DNA of 64,000 bases from the NCBI RefSeq assembly GCF_029227915.1, contig NC_079880.1, forward strand, positions 8,831,501 through 8,895,500, given 5' to 3'. The notes below the pieces were generated by a model, which saw only the letters and a list, made by a program, of their open reading frames with translations, had not been told where the DNA came from and did not search any database. A program made the position numbers and the translations under genes. This document shows positions 1-13,400 of this stretch, in pieces (the first letter of the stretch is position 1; each line of letters opens with the position of its first letter). Source of the stretch: Hydractinia symbiolongicarpus (Eukaryota > Cnidaria > Hydrozoa > Anthoathecata > Hydractiniidae).

Positions 1-186
1 TTTGGACGTTTTTATTTTTCTTAAAAAGTGCAAAAAGGATTATAAAGGAAATCTTATTTTTTAAGGAATTCCTTAGAAAAACTTACCTACAGCATCCCTT
101 GGAAAGTAGGAATATATTTGGAAAGTAGGAACATCTTTACAATATCCTGAAGACAATAATAATAGAATATAAAATACTGTTTTTAG

Positions 187-3100
187 AGCCCAAACAAAAA
201 TTTACTGAAAATATGATACCCTTCTACAGTCCTGAAGATTCTGAGAAAGCACGGTGTATCTGTGCAGATGTTATGACAGGTGAAGAAAGAGAAGAATTCC
301 CTCATCATATCAAGTAGGTTTGATGTAACCTCACTCTGGCTGTCATCAGTGACTGACATTATTTCCTTTTTTATATATTTTTTATATTTTTATATATCAT
401 ATATTTTATACTTTGAAAAATAGGAAAACTAGGCTACATGTTAACTAGACTATATGGTAACCTAAATGTATTATATTTAGGCTAAATAGTTTAACCTTTA
501 TTTTAAGGAACAATGCGTTATCAAACCTTATAATTTTCATGGCCAATTTTCTATTTGATGAAATCCTTGATTTTACACACATTATATTTATTTTGAGAGA
601 TGGCAATTTGTGTCTCACTAAAAGAAAGATATGTAGCGCAGACCTTTCAAACAAACTTATTTCGCCTTTAAGTTAATGCAGAAAAAAGGAGAACAGATTA
701 ATATGCAAATTTCATGCACCATTGCAAAACTCAGCTTTTGTATATATTTTATATTTTTTTCATTTCAGAGATGCTTCAATTTATCTCGGTTTACGGAATC
801 TTGTTATGGCAATGTGGAGTATTAATCCAAAGGTTTGCAACAACTTTTTTATTTTTCGATTGATCATTATAAAACAGAAAAAAATGAGCTTCTGCTATTT
901 ATCTTGTGTAAACTAAAATCCTTACAGTTGAATAATTATATATTTCATATGGCAAAAAAAACCTTTCGTCTAAATAGTTCATGAAAGTCCTTTTTCACCC
1001 ATCTGATTCAATCATTTACTACAAACCTACAAAAGTTTAGAAGCAATCCATCTATTAACATATCTTATACTCGGATTGGGAACTTTAGACCACACTGTAT
1101 AGGTTTTTTGTCATTACAAAATCATATTGTATAGGTTTTCTGTTATGTGGCGATTTTTATACTGCATCGTCATCAGTAACACAATATTTTGTATATAGTG
1201 TATAAAATGGCACCATTCTTATATTGAAATACACTAAGTAATAAGTTTTTCAAACTTGGAAATAAAAATGTGAATCAATGCCTTAATCTGAAGAACTCAG
1301 TTCCGTAATGTTGGCCTTGACCTAAAAGATGATGTTAATGCCAGAAAATGTTGCATTTCAAGATTTAAGGTGTTTATACAATGACTTCAGAATTGGTATA
1401 AAAATTATCTGATAGCCTTACATGTTATTTTTTTATTTTAGCAATATCTAACTTACAGGGCATGTTTGAATTATATGATCTGTAGAGGTCTTGCGAGGAT
1501 AACACTGGCAGAAGAATTAAAAAAGATATTAGATTTCCTAACAATTAATGGTTACGTAAATTTTGGAATTCTTCCACGTGTTCCAAAGCCATTTAATTTA
1601 GATTATTGGAAGGTAAGTGTCTTCGAATAAAATACAGGAAGTCTGATTTGGCTGACCTGGATCTAGTTAAAAATTGATGTTAAAATACACTACTTGCTAT
1701 TAAGCTACACACCAGTGGGAATTTCAAGATGTGTCTAAATTTTTGTTATATTGAGAAATTCTGTGATGTTCTTTGTTTCCAACAAAAAATACAAAAAAAA
1801 AAATCACCTATCACAGATTGAGCAGCTTCCAGTATGGCAAGCGGCATGGAAAGATAATTGTTTTTTAAATTTTTTTCTGCAGGGCTCTGTTGTTGTAATT
1901 GGTGCAGGCATAGCTGGTGTTGGTGCAGCGAGACAATTGCACAATGCTGGTTGCAAGGTATAAAGTCAATGTAAAGAAACATAGTTTCTATGGTCTAAGT
2001 TCCCCCCCCCCCTTGCACCCGAACAAATAGCATAGATCATAGTGTTTTTTTTAAATGTGCAATTTACAGACTCCTATTTATATGCTCTAAGTGCCCATGT
2101 GACCGAACAAATAGCATATATCTAAATCCAAGTACTCTATGACAAAAATTCGTTTGAAGCATTCAAATTTAAATCTTCTAAATGAATACACCTTAACTGT
2201 ATTTTTTTTTTAACTAGAATCATTTTTTATTTTAAGGTAGCTTAATCAAATTATATATGGTATTCTTTCTTTATGTTTTTTGTCTTGTTTTGTTGCTACA
2301 GGTTACGATACTTGAAGCTTCTGATTGCTGTGGTGGGCGTATAAAAGACGACAATACTTTAGGAAGTTGTATTGGACTGGGTGCACAAATAATAACAGGA
2401 TGTATAAATAATCCATTGTATGTCATGTGTGAGCAGGTAACATGTATATGTTTTAACAAGTTCATTTTCTGGTAAATACTTTGATGTGCTGTTGTTGGAT
2501 GGCAAGAAGACTTCAGTTTTAAAAGAATTGAATATTCCACCCCTTTCGTTTAATACAGATAAATACCTGACTTTGAATGATTGACTTAATTCCTAGTTTT
2601 AAAAGAATGGAATATGCCAGCACTTTTGTTTGATACACAGAAATACGTAGAATTATTAAAATGTATAATGTGCGCCAAAAAACGAGTTTCTGCTTGCAAA
2701 TATTCAAGCTTAATTTTCAAACATTATAGGTTTCGTTACCGTTGCGATATTTGGGAATGCGATGTGATTTAGTGGATAACCATGGATTTTTAGTTGACTC
2801 ACCAGTAGATCAGGAAGTGGAATTTCGTTTTAATTTAATGCTAGACTCTTTAGAAGACTGGAAACAATCAATCGATAAAGGCAAACATGAGCTTTTTTCC
2901 CTATCAGGTATTTCTTTTTGGTCGTTGGGTATAACATTTTCTGTTATTTATATTTGAGTTCAGCAAGTAGAGATTATGAAATATAATAATAACAAGTATT
3001 GAATGCAAATGGAGTAATAAAGGCATGTTTACACTATCTAAGTTTTGACACTTTCTCTCTGCTTTTTCTTTAGAAGCTCTAGCAGAACAACAGAAAGAAT

Positions 3101-6100
3101 TACAAAAAAGTTTGTGTAAAGAAATGTCAGAGGTAAATGTAAAATATTTGTTCCAATGAAATTATTGAAATTATTTCGTACAAACTATAGGATAGTTGTG
3201 TTTCCACTTACTTACTACAGTGTCAACTTTAATTGTCGTTCTCAACGTATCGCTATGAGAGATTCAATTTGAAAATTCGATAAATGGTAGTATTAACTAA
3301 CACCTGCTTTAAAATGGTGTGGCATTTACTTAGGGTTGACTTGTTTAGGACTAAAAGGGTATTAAGTTTTCTCAGAGAAGCACGATTAACTTATATCGTT
3401 TTTATATCTGCGAATACCACCAATTTTATTGTCTCGCTTATTTGTCTCATCGACTGGGCTATTTTACTGTAACTTATTTAGGAAGAAAACTGTTTACTTC
3501 AATTTCACCTTGGTAATCTTGAATATGGTTGTGGATCATCACTTCAATATGTGTCTGCAGTACATTGGAATCAAAATGAAGAATTCCCACAATACAGTGG
3601 TGCGCATGCGTGGGCAATAGATGGGTTTGAAAAGATAGTGCATGAAATGATAGATGGACTAGATGTTAAATATTCCTCACAGGTTTTTCTTGCTTTTTAT
3701 TTACGTTTAATTTTGGCTTTGTTTTATTTCATTATTACTAGTCGTTAGCCCGTGGAAAAATCCACGGGTTCACCCGTCGCAGCTAAGCTACCATTTTGCG
3801 TGACAGACAGACGGACGGACGGACGGAAAGTCGTATACGGGCATTATAATATAGATGTAATAAGTTGAGCCAAGGCTTTGTTCACTGAGTCTATATGGTA
3901 ACTGTTTTATTTTTTCATTCAGGTTGTTTCTGTAGATAGCTCTGGTAAAAAAGTTGTTGTGAAGACAAAGTGCGGTGAAACGTACAAAGCTGACAAGGTA
4001 ATAGAAAGATTGCCTGAAAAGACATGTTTTATTGATGTTTAGCATACTTTTTTAATTTGTGAATCACCTTAAAAAACTAATTCATTAAAATATTTCCAAT
4101 TACTTTGGCTTGCTTTGCTTGCATTCTATTTGTTTATTTTTATACACTCAAAAATTTTTAAACCTTATTTTTAAGTTATTGTTAAATAAAAAGCATAGGA
4201 ACCGAAATAATGACCTTTGTTTTGTTGTAAGTGGGGCTGAAAAAACTCTCGTTGATAAAAACTGAAGATAAAATCCGTAAAGTAACGTCGTATTGTATAA
4301 ATCTTGTTTTCTGGACTTATTAAAATGTTTCTCGATATCCTAACAAGTTGAATGAAATTTATCATGAATATGTCGGAGTACTGATTTGTTTTTTTTTTGT
4401 GAGATGATTGTTTATTTAGGTTATATCAGCCCTTCCATTAAGTATATTCCAATCACGATCGATCAAATTTAATCCGCCAATCCCTACAGAAAAACAAAAC
4501 GCATGCGATCGATTAGGTGCAGGACTGATAGAAAAAGTGAGTATTTGTAAATAGAAAAATGTCGATATACCATTTATTTGTAAGTTTATATGTAGACGAT
4601 TTTGAAAGCCCACTTCATCCTTACGTTACATTTGTGCAAAAAAAATGGCATTTAAAAACGAGTTACATGTCCATTATTTTTCGTAGATTGCGCTGAAGTT
4701 TAAAACACCATTCTGGCGTAGCAAGATCGGCGAAGCGGATTATTTTGGTCACGTACCTGAGTCAGTGAAAGATCGTGGATTATTTTCGGTATTTTATGAC
4801 GTCTCAAAAGGTGTAAGTGCGTTACTATTTTGTTTGCATGCTCAAAGTTTCTTTCATTTGTATACTACACAAGCGCACAGTGTTTTTGTGCTGCTTTTGC
4901 TAACAAACACTGTTTCTTTTTAATCAGAGCAACTTCAAGTAAAAAAACTACTATTAATATAGTAGAATGACTCACTGTGTAAAATACCTCAATATTTTGC
5001 ACCCAATAAAGCTTCCTTATTCTACCATCACTGTGTCTGTAGGGAGGAGCGTGTTTTCTGCGTAGATGGAATGTATGTCGGACACAAAAGCAGTAGACAG
5101 GCTTTTCAATCCTGGCTACTGAAAAAACACAATATTTTATGATTTAATGCAGCTTCTAGTATAGTTGTAGCATAGTTCACATCAGGTACATATTTTCGAA
5201 TTTCTACTTGGCACGATATTCGTAATCTACTGCAGCTGCTGTAACGTAGAACACTTATCTGTTGAAGATAGGGAATCTAGACATTTCTATGTTTTTATGC
5301 ATTCCTCTCCGAAAGAACTAACTGCATCCTCTTTTCTGTTATTCATATGTCATTTTAACTAAAAACAAAATATAACTTAGAATTAAAACACTATATGAAA
5401 TACTAAGACTGAAAAAAAAAACGTCACACACAAGAAAAACATTTCGCGTAATACAAAAATTCAAATTCAAGGATGCTTTCTGACTATGTATCTCTTATGT
5501 CTCAACTTTTTCTCTTCAGGAAAACTACATCTTGATGACAGTTGTTGCTGGCGAAGCTGTCAAAGTTAAAGCAGAGATGACGGATGAACAACTTGTAGAT
5601 AAATGCATTGAAACACTGAAGAAAATATTTAAACCTGAGGTAAAAAAAATCTACTTAAATTTTATGTTTTTTTTGTTTGTTTCTTGTTTGTTTGTTTGTT
5701 TTTGTTTAGTAATTTTATTTTATTATTGGAAATAGCCCTACAGGATAACTGTATTTGCATTTTTTTGGTTGGTCACTGCATTTTCTATGAAATATGTTTT
5801 CTCAAACATTAGTCAAGCGGTTCACATATGAAAGGCAAAAATCCCACCAGTTACAGTAATCGTCATATAGCCATGGTCCTGGCCCATTACGTGAAAATCA
5901 AAATGCATTAACTTGTTACAGAAAGTGACTTCAAAGTTGTTATTGGATGCTTTTAGGGGTAAATAAAATAGGGGTAAAAAAGCCTCTTTTTATTGAAATG
6001 ATGCCACCAAAGGGAGTTCACATGGTCAAAAATTCCCATGCAAGTAAGCTTCTCATTATGTTTTTAGACCAAACGTTGAATAATTTATATCCCACTAACT

Positions 6101-7512
6101 GATTTAAATAGGGTTGGAACCCTACATAATATATCATCGTAACACAATTCAACGTTTTAAAAAAGGATATGACAAAAAATGAGGGTTCTAAAAATGTAGC
6201 GTAAACTGCTTAAAACAATCCTTCAACTCCAGTCTCGCTAAAAATTTAGTGATTTACAATCCTTTAGCTCCCGTATAGCTAAAAGTGTTGTAATCTACAA
6301 CCCTTCAACTCTGATATATTCCTTACGGCGAAATAATATTCAGTCAAGATATTTTCATTATTTTCCACGGAGCCAGAACAATAGCAACACGGCTATTTCA
6401 ATAAAAGGTTACTTAAGTATTCCAAATTTTTTATACAGGATATCAAGAATATCATTTTGTTTATGAAAGTACGTAGTATAAATAAATGAGTGATACCAAC
6501 AATACAAGATTTGTTTTTTTTTTAATTTAATTGTATATTGAGGCTTTGATTTGTAAAATTTCTTTATGTGGTTTAATATTTCAAAATTTCCAATATGTAG
6601 GGTGAGCTGAAACCAGTTTCATACGTAATCAGTAATTGGGCGAGTGAACCTTCTACTAAGATGGCGTACTCTTTTGTTAAAGTCGGTAGTTCCGGAAAAG
6701 ATTGCGATATCTTGGCAACTAATATGGATGAAAAGATTTACTTTGCTGGAGAGGTATGTGTTTTGACACTCGAATGACGAAGACGTGCATTTGAGACAGA
6801 TTAGGAGATTTTAGGAGAGTTTTTTTTCTTCTATGTAAAAAAAGTTGGTTTTCGATGAAATTTTCCGTGTAGGTATGTCAATCAGTGTTTCCTTGTTTTT
6901 ACGACGATAAATATCTTTGATGGCAACTACATGAATGTTTCACTTTGTCCTTACTAAAGTAAAATATGATAGCTGCACATGCGCAGTGACACTCACTTTA
7001 GCTGAATTTCACTTTGGTTAACATGAGATACACCCACAATGAAATTTCCCTTCTCTAAAAAAGCTTAAAGTAAAATTTAAACCAAAGTGAGTTTCCTGAC
7101 GCTTATTTAAATGCTGATTTTCTGTGCTGCGGCTAAACTAGGGTAGGAGTCTACTCGAGGAGTCAAACGTGCGAGAAGAGCAATTTTATTTGGCATGGAA
7201 TGTTTTCTCATTCCACTCAGTTGATATGCGTCACAGCTAGCCTGCGGACCCTGAACATTAAAATCTTAAGATAGAATTAGGTGACCTTAAATAATATCCA
7301 TCGTCTTATCCTGTAAAAAATATATATTTAGACGTGTCTGTCGTACAAACGCTGATTTATGTAAAAACTGCTTTTAACTAATTTGACTACGAAGATATAT
7401 CTGAATTACATCTATGTTTCAGGCAACGAATCGACAATTCCCTCAAACGGTGACTGGCGCCTACTTGAGTGGTTTGAGAGAAGCAAAAAACATTCTTCGA
7501 TCGGGAACTTGA
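187..7512 (+). CDS. KDM1B: Lysine-specific histone demethylase 2 (KDM1B/LSD2/AOF1), 3' part
   Basis: FAD-dependent nuclear amine oxidase that removes mono- and dimethyl marks from histone H3 lysine 4. Exons seen: 187-313, 769-832, 1442-1612, 1883-1957, 2302-2436, 2730-2907, 3074-3132, 3482-3682, 3923-3997, 4420-4536, 4687-4812, 5520-5639, 6601-6753, 7423-7512. Phases are consistent; from 769 they give 520 codons plus a stop. The first three exons carry the linker and SWIRM domain. Next come the FAD-binding VVVIGAGIAGVGAARQL, the RCDL and NLEYGCGS regions, LGAGLIEKIALKF with the lysine expected in the active site, and the C-terminal FAD motif YFAGEATNRQFPQTVTGAYL. Similarity to vertebrate KDM1B runs throughout and is closer than to KDM1A, since the tower insertion is absent. 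The start codon and the N-terminal zinc fingers lie left of the window. AATAAA sites at about 8084 and 8126 may be its poly(A) signals. Confidence 0.93.
3738..3868 (+). repeat. Dispersed CCCGTGG/CCACGGG repeat, copy 1 (KDM1B intron)
   Basis: It opens with a short stem, CCCGTGGA then TCCACGGG. This is followed by a segment beginning ACCATTTTGC, a GACG tetranucleotide tract and TCGTATACGGGCATTATAAT. Related sequence occurs at 21345-21530 and, inverted, at 52838-52945, so it is an interspersed family. No coding capacity is visible. Confidence 0.7.
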
Positions 7513-7631
7513 CAACTGTTTCGAGATGTTTGTCAATATATTTGAGATTCCGTAGAAGAAAGGTCGAAAAGTGATCTGTTGGTTGGAATGCATCATCAGA
7601 AAGAATTGAAAATGGCTAATATTGGTCGAGT

Positions 7632-7771
7632 GAGTGTTGAATAGAGCGATTTGGAGGTGTTATGATAAGTGTGAAATAAGGCGATTTGAAGGTGTTACGT
7701 TGAGTGTGAAATAGTGCGATTTGAAGGTGGTATGTTGAGTGTGAAATGAGCGATTTGAAGGTGTTATGTTG
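7632..7771. repeat. 35-bp tandem repeat, about 4 copies
   Basis: Four imperfect copies of a unit reading roughly GTGTGAAATAGNGCGATTTG plus GAAGGTGTTATGTTGA lie about 120 bp after the KDM1B stop codon. They probably fall in its 3' UTR. Confidence 0.8.
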
Positions 7772-8696
7772 GATCTCTTGCCAGTATTCTGTTGCATTTT
7801 GGACTTTTTTGTACATTTTCGTGTGTTTAGCTAGGTTAATATATCATATTTATACATTTACTTGTTTTTTAACCATGCTAGCTTTACTACGCATGCGTGC
7901 AAAGCTGTGAAAGGGGAGATGTTTTTGTACGCAGTTCATCTTGTGTTTTTATAACCTTTAATAATGGAAAATATGAATTATACAGAAAATGATGTCATTG
8001 AAATTGTTGATCGACATTTTTAGCCTTTATAATATTTTACCTACCTTTATACCTTTTACCTGGAAAAAATTTCAACAAATGAGATAAATAAATGCAGACA
8101 AATTAAAACCGAAAAAAGTATACTGAATAAACGTTATCTTTTGTGAAATTTTTTGCTCTTTTTTATATTTTTATTTGCTGAGGTAGTTTTTAGCGATTGT
8201 GCAAATAAATTCCCGCTAATTTTCTGTCTACGTTTAATGGCAGAAAAGTAAACCCAGTTTTTGATTTTGGTACTTGAGCTTCTCCCTTCTGTATGACTTC
8301 TGTGATGTTCTTACATGGGATCATTGATATAAACAAGAGCTTTGCATAAAATATCCGATAGATAGAAAAACTAGTTATCAATTTTCCCTGTCGATCTGTT
8401 TCATTATGTTTTTTACTCTTGACGGTTAATATGCAAAGTTTTTAGATGACGTCATAATTATGCATCTCGCATCTGGCATTAACTTTATAGGGAAATAACA
8501 GCAACATAAAATAAAAAATTATTGATTTATAACTATGATAAGTAACTTATTTTGTTTTGGTACTTTTGCTGTTTTTTTTACAAGCAATCGTGAAAATACT
8601 CATCGCCTGTACTTTTTTATTACAAGAAACCTTAAGCTCAGAAATGCCAAATTTATGTAACTTAGGAAATTTTGGCAGACATAAAAATCTTCAACA

Positions 8697-8826
8697 TTAA
8701 GGCAACCCGAGGTATAAAGGATGTTAGACTTATAGAGCTTAAAAAGTTTTGTTAACAAGTCTTTTTAATATTTTAAAAAGCTCTTTTCTTTCTCAAGATA
8801 TTCACATTTAAAGAATTTCAGGTTTT
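8697..8826 (+). mobile_element. Truncated TTAA-type MITE (same family as 21640-21985)
   Basis: After TTAA at 8697-8700 comes a degenerate terminus (GGCAACCCGAGG), then about 125 bp closely matching the left part of the element at 21640-21985. Shared stretches include AGAGCTTAAAAAGTT, AAAAAGCTCTTTTC and ATTCACATTTAAAGAATTTC. The right terminal inverted repeat is missing. Confidence 0.7.
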
Positions 8827-8990
8827 TAAGGGATGTGCACATTCTCGACCCTAGAGCTTTTTGAGATAAACGAGGTTTTAATCTCAAAGCTTGTGTTTTC
8901 GTGGGAATTATTTTAGAAGATTTTCTGTGTCTTCTCCCTAACCTTGAGCCAAGACTTTGTTGAGGAGCAATCAAGAACGTTTTAAGAATC

Positions 8991-9385
8991 GTGCAATGGC
9001 GAAGAAAACAAGCGTGCAATGGCGAAGAAAACAAACGTGCAATAGCGAAGAAAACAAGCGTGCAATAGCGAAGAAAACAAGCGTGCAATGGCGAAGAAAA
9101 CAAGCGTGCAATAGCGAAGAAAACAAGCGTGCAATGGCGAAGAAAACAAACGTGCAATAGCGAAGAAAACAAGCGTGCAATAGCGAAGAAAACAAGCGTG
9201 CAATGGCGAAGAAAACAAGCGTGCAATAGCGAAGAAAACAAGCGTGCAATAGCGAAGAAAACAAGCGTGCAATGGCGAAGAAAACAAACGTGCAATAGCG
9301 AAGAAAACAAGCGTGCAATAGCGAAGAAAACAAGCGTGCAATGGCGAAGAAAACAAGCGTGCAATGGCGAAGAAAACAAGCGTGC
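8991..9385 (+). repeat. 23-bp minisatellite, 17 copies
   Basis: Seventeen uninterrupted copies of a 23-bp unit (GTGCAATGGCGAAGAAAACA then AGC), plus four extra bases. Copies differ at only two sites: TGG/TAG in the middle and AAGC/AAAC at the end. The order of variants itself repeats: copies 2-6, 7-11 and 13-16 follow the same series with small changes, so blocks of five or six units were duplicated. Because 23 is not a multiple of 3, all frames stay open and long meaningless ORFs appear on both strands. Confidence 0.95.
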
Positions 9386-10454
9386 TTATCCTATTTTTTA
9401 TATACAAAATGCGTAAGCTGTAAGTGGAGAGTAATCTCGTCCCCAGAGCCTTATGGTCTCTGAGCCGTTATTGCGGAGTGGCCAACAAATAAAAATGTTC
9501 TGGGAACGAGGTTGAGTGGAGAGGTGACTAAAAAGAATCGTTCTGCAAAATGATTGTTTCCTCTTGAACTTTCTAACAAAAGCATGTATGTACAAAAATA
9601 AAATTTACGAAACTTAGACATAGTTGCTTTAACTAAGTGTGGGTTTAAATTATGGCCAATAGTTATAAATATAATGTAAGACATTCTCATTATAATAGTC
9701 AAATCAAAGCTGAAAGTACTAAGACGTAACATTTAACAACCTAGAACGTAGTCCTTTGCGTTTGGAAATTTCCAAAAACTTTCAGAAAGCAAATGCAAGA
9801 AAAATGTTACATAAAAATAAAGATGCACTTTTAAATATTCATTTTGCTTGTATAAATATCGTCAGGAATCTTTATTATTCAGGAGATAATAGAAAGGTTC
9901 GCTTCAGGAGCGGGTATTAATAACGGCCACTTTCGTACTTAGTCCACTGCTATCTTTCTTCATGTTGAATGTTTTGCGGAGAATGTTCTTGCTACATATA
10001 TTTCAGTTATGCTTCAGCGCCAATTATGTGTATTATGTCTTTCTGGCCAATCAGATAATTCACGATGATATTCTAAAAATAGAAGCAGAGAATTTGGTTG
10101 GAATCGACGTTTGTACCAGAGTATTAGAAAAGTTTGTCGGCGAACAATTTTTTTTGAATGGATATGTTTTATCCGGTAATTTTTTGATCAAGTCGTTTTT
10201 ATCGTAGAAATGCCTCCTAGGCCTTATTCTTGAAATAATCACCCATAGTTAGCTCTCTTAGTGCTGGCGTAAGGAGGTAATGGAAGAATGCAATTGTTAT
10301 AAATTTTATATACAACCGCAACTTCAGTTTGCGAAATTCGTAAAATCAAGGAATCGGTCGATGTATTAAGTGCCTTATTATGGCTTCTTTACTTTGAAGT
10401 AAAATCGAGTTGATTCTTACCAGTGTATGTGCATATATATTACTGTGCATTTAT

Positions 10455-13400
10455 CTATCCTGATGGTTCGTAGTGAAATGCTGCAAGGAAAGTATAGGTA
10501 AAATTAAATATAATACGTACAGGGATGTTTAAGAACACTTATAATAGTTAAGGCTCTGCGTAAGGGAACAGATAATGGAAAGCGTGATAAATAGAAAAAC
10601 TAAAGTTGATACATCATTTAAATAAGTCTATATATTATATATCTTCATTGCCTACCTGGACAACCAGCCGCACTTGGACCATTTGCGGCGTTTTCGCCAT
10701 CGGGGCAACAACCGTATCGAGTGTTGCGACAGCTTGGTGCTGTTTCAGTATGTTCATCAAACACGTGGTGTTCAACTAGACGATATTGAAAACATATATA
10801 AACACTTCGGAGTGTATAAATTACGTAATGCAGCATTGGCGATCTTCTTACCTGGTAAAGCATCTACTTCGCAGTTTATTCCGCTAAATCCGGACGGACA
10901 ATGACACTCATACTGAGTGCTTCCATGAGATACACAGACACCGCCATGCAAGCACGGGTTCGGATGGCATCTGTCTTCCTCTAAAAAAACGAGAGTCGTG
11001 TTAAATTAGGGGTGCTTGCAGAAAAACGGGTTGTTTGAAAACTGAGTGTCAAAAAACAACGACAAATAATTATGTGTTACCTTCACATGTGACTCCAGCC
11101 CATCCTAAACTACACTGGCATCGGAAATCTTCTCCCTCGGGAATACAAACGGCATCGTGGTGACATGGACTTGGATGGCAAGGATCTCGTTCTAAAGGAA
11201 ACACAGAAAATAGTGATTTTGTATAAGCAATGCTTTTCAGCACCCATCTCCTGGGCGTGTTGTTAAATGTTCATTGAATATAAGCTTAAAGCATTTATAA
11301 ACCATATTTTTACTATAAAAATATACAATACATAAGGGTATAAGGGTTTATAAGGGTTGTACCAGAAAAATCGGGCGTTTTCTCTTACCTGTACAGTGCG
11401 ATCCTCTAAAGCCACTTCCGCACTGGCACGTATATGACTCTGCGTTTTCATAACAAACACCAGAGTTTAAGCATGGATTTGGAAAGCAGTGATCTTGTTC
11501 CTCGCATAGTATACCCTTAAATCCGGAAGCACATTCGCAACGTACGTCGTCACCATCTGCCGTACAACTGCCGCCATTTTTACATGGATGACGATGGCAT
11601 TTGTCGAGATCTATTTTAAAAAAGATTAGGCGAATTGCCTTGTAAAAGATGAGAAAAGAAAACACAGGTGGTTAAAAAAGGTGAACATTCATGGTCAAAC
11701 TTACCTTCACAATTTAAACCTTTGTATCCTGATTTGCATAAGCATTTGTACTTGTTATACTCAACAATACAAGTGGCTTCGTTCAAGCATGGATTAGTAT
11801 CACAAGGCGACACTTCATCTGCGTAAAAAAGTGAAAAATTTAAACACAAACCAACAAAAACAACCAAACTTTTATTCTCTGTTTGAGAAAAATAAAGAAT
11901 TATACCTTCGCAGTGTGTTCCTTTAAAACCATGAGTGCATTCACATTTATAATTGTCATCCTGGTCAAGACAAACTCCTGCGTTCAAGCAAGGGTTCGGT
12001 TCACATCGGCTTTCCTCTAAATAATATACAAAACTTTAGTCGCTATAGAAAAGCTATTACGTTATAATATCGTACTCCTTTTACATCCTCGCAGCGAAGC
12101 AACGAAAATACAGGGAGTCTCGGAATGAAATATGTCGGCCAATCAAATCTCACCCTCGCAGTTACTGCCACGGAATCCGTGTCTGCATATGCACTTGTAT
12201 TGAGTTAAACCTTTTGTTAAACATGTGCCGCCATTTAAACACGGTGAAACTGAGCAAGGAGATGGTGCAGCTAAAAATAAAAACAGGCGAACGTGTAAAT
12301 GAAACTTATTCTAGAATTTTTGTTAAAATTACGATATATAAGCAAGTTGTACAAGGCTGATGATAACTTTATTAAAACTTACTTTCGCAGTATTCACCGG
12401 TGTAACCACCCAGACATGAACATAAACCATCGTGACAAGATCCACCATTTTTACAAGGGTTCACGTGACATTTGTCTTTAACTAAAAACCAATCATAACA
12501 ATTTAAGTTAACTAAAAACCAATCATAACATTTCAAACCTTATGCCGTGAGCTTACCAACTAAACAATGTTTTAGTGTCACAACACAGAATGGAAAACGA
12601 AGATACTTACTCTCACAGCGCGAGCCACTGAATCCAGGTAAACACATACAAGACACAAGACCTGATAAGTTAATACCCAACGAAGAAGAGCATGTTCCTC
12701 CGTTTAAACATGGTGTCATATGACAATGATTAAGCTCTAAAACAGAAGAAACTTATTAAAATACTTACTTACTTTCCAGACATACGCCATAGCAAAATTC
12801 TACCTTCAAGAATAAATCGAAAACGAATTACTTTTTCCGGGTCTATTTTATTTTTATTTAGACACGAAGTACACGCTTTGTACCAAAATTCTAACCGGAT
12901 CAGCCATTATTCTTAATTTCCCTATTTTTCTAAATAAATTCTCTAGTGTTCCAAACAATAGACCAATTGTCTTTAACCTTAACTTCCAGCCTGATATTCT
13001 TTTAAAGCACATTCTTATAAACGAAAAAGCGTGTTTTTTCTCCTTCCATCACTTTCCGTAATTTTGTATTCGAACCTCTTTCCCTTTCTACACAAGAAAG
13101 GAAAGATATAGAACTCTGAGAAGGAAGATATTTTAGGTGCTAACCTGTGCAATCACGCCCCATGTATTCTGCTGGACACATGCATTCGTAATCATTGCTG
13201 ATTTCGTTGCATGTACCTGCATTGTGACACGGATTCGGTTGACATCTGTTCAATTCTAAATAAATAACATTAAGCTTAAAAGAAACAAATAAATAAATAA
13301 ATAAATAAATACAGAATTACTCAGATGATATTTATCTTGGTCTTATTATAGGTTTATAAAAGTGGTTAACATAGTAACTAATGGTTAGGGCTGTCTAAAG

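Larger units (their letters stand above)
7513..10454. other. Spacer between KDM1B and the EGF proteoglycan gene
   Basis: The 3' ends of two convergent genes face each other here. It holds the KDM1B 3' UTR, a 35-bp tandem repeat, a truncated TTAA-type MITE and a 23-bp minisatellite. No further gene is recognisable. Confidence 0.6.

Noticed and set aside
8765-9416. Several long repetitive ORFs on both strands (LHACFLRHCTLVFF-type and KKTSVQWRRKQ-type)
   Set aside because: They are all translations of the 23-bp array in different frames. The period keeps every frame open and there is no non-repeat homology.
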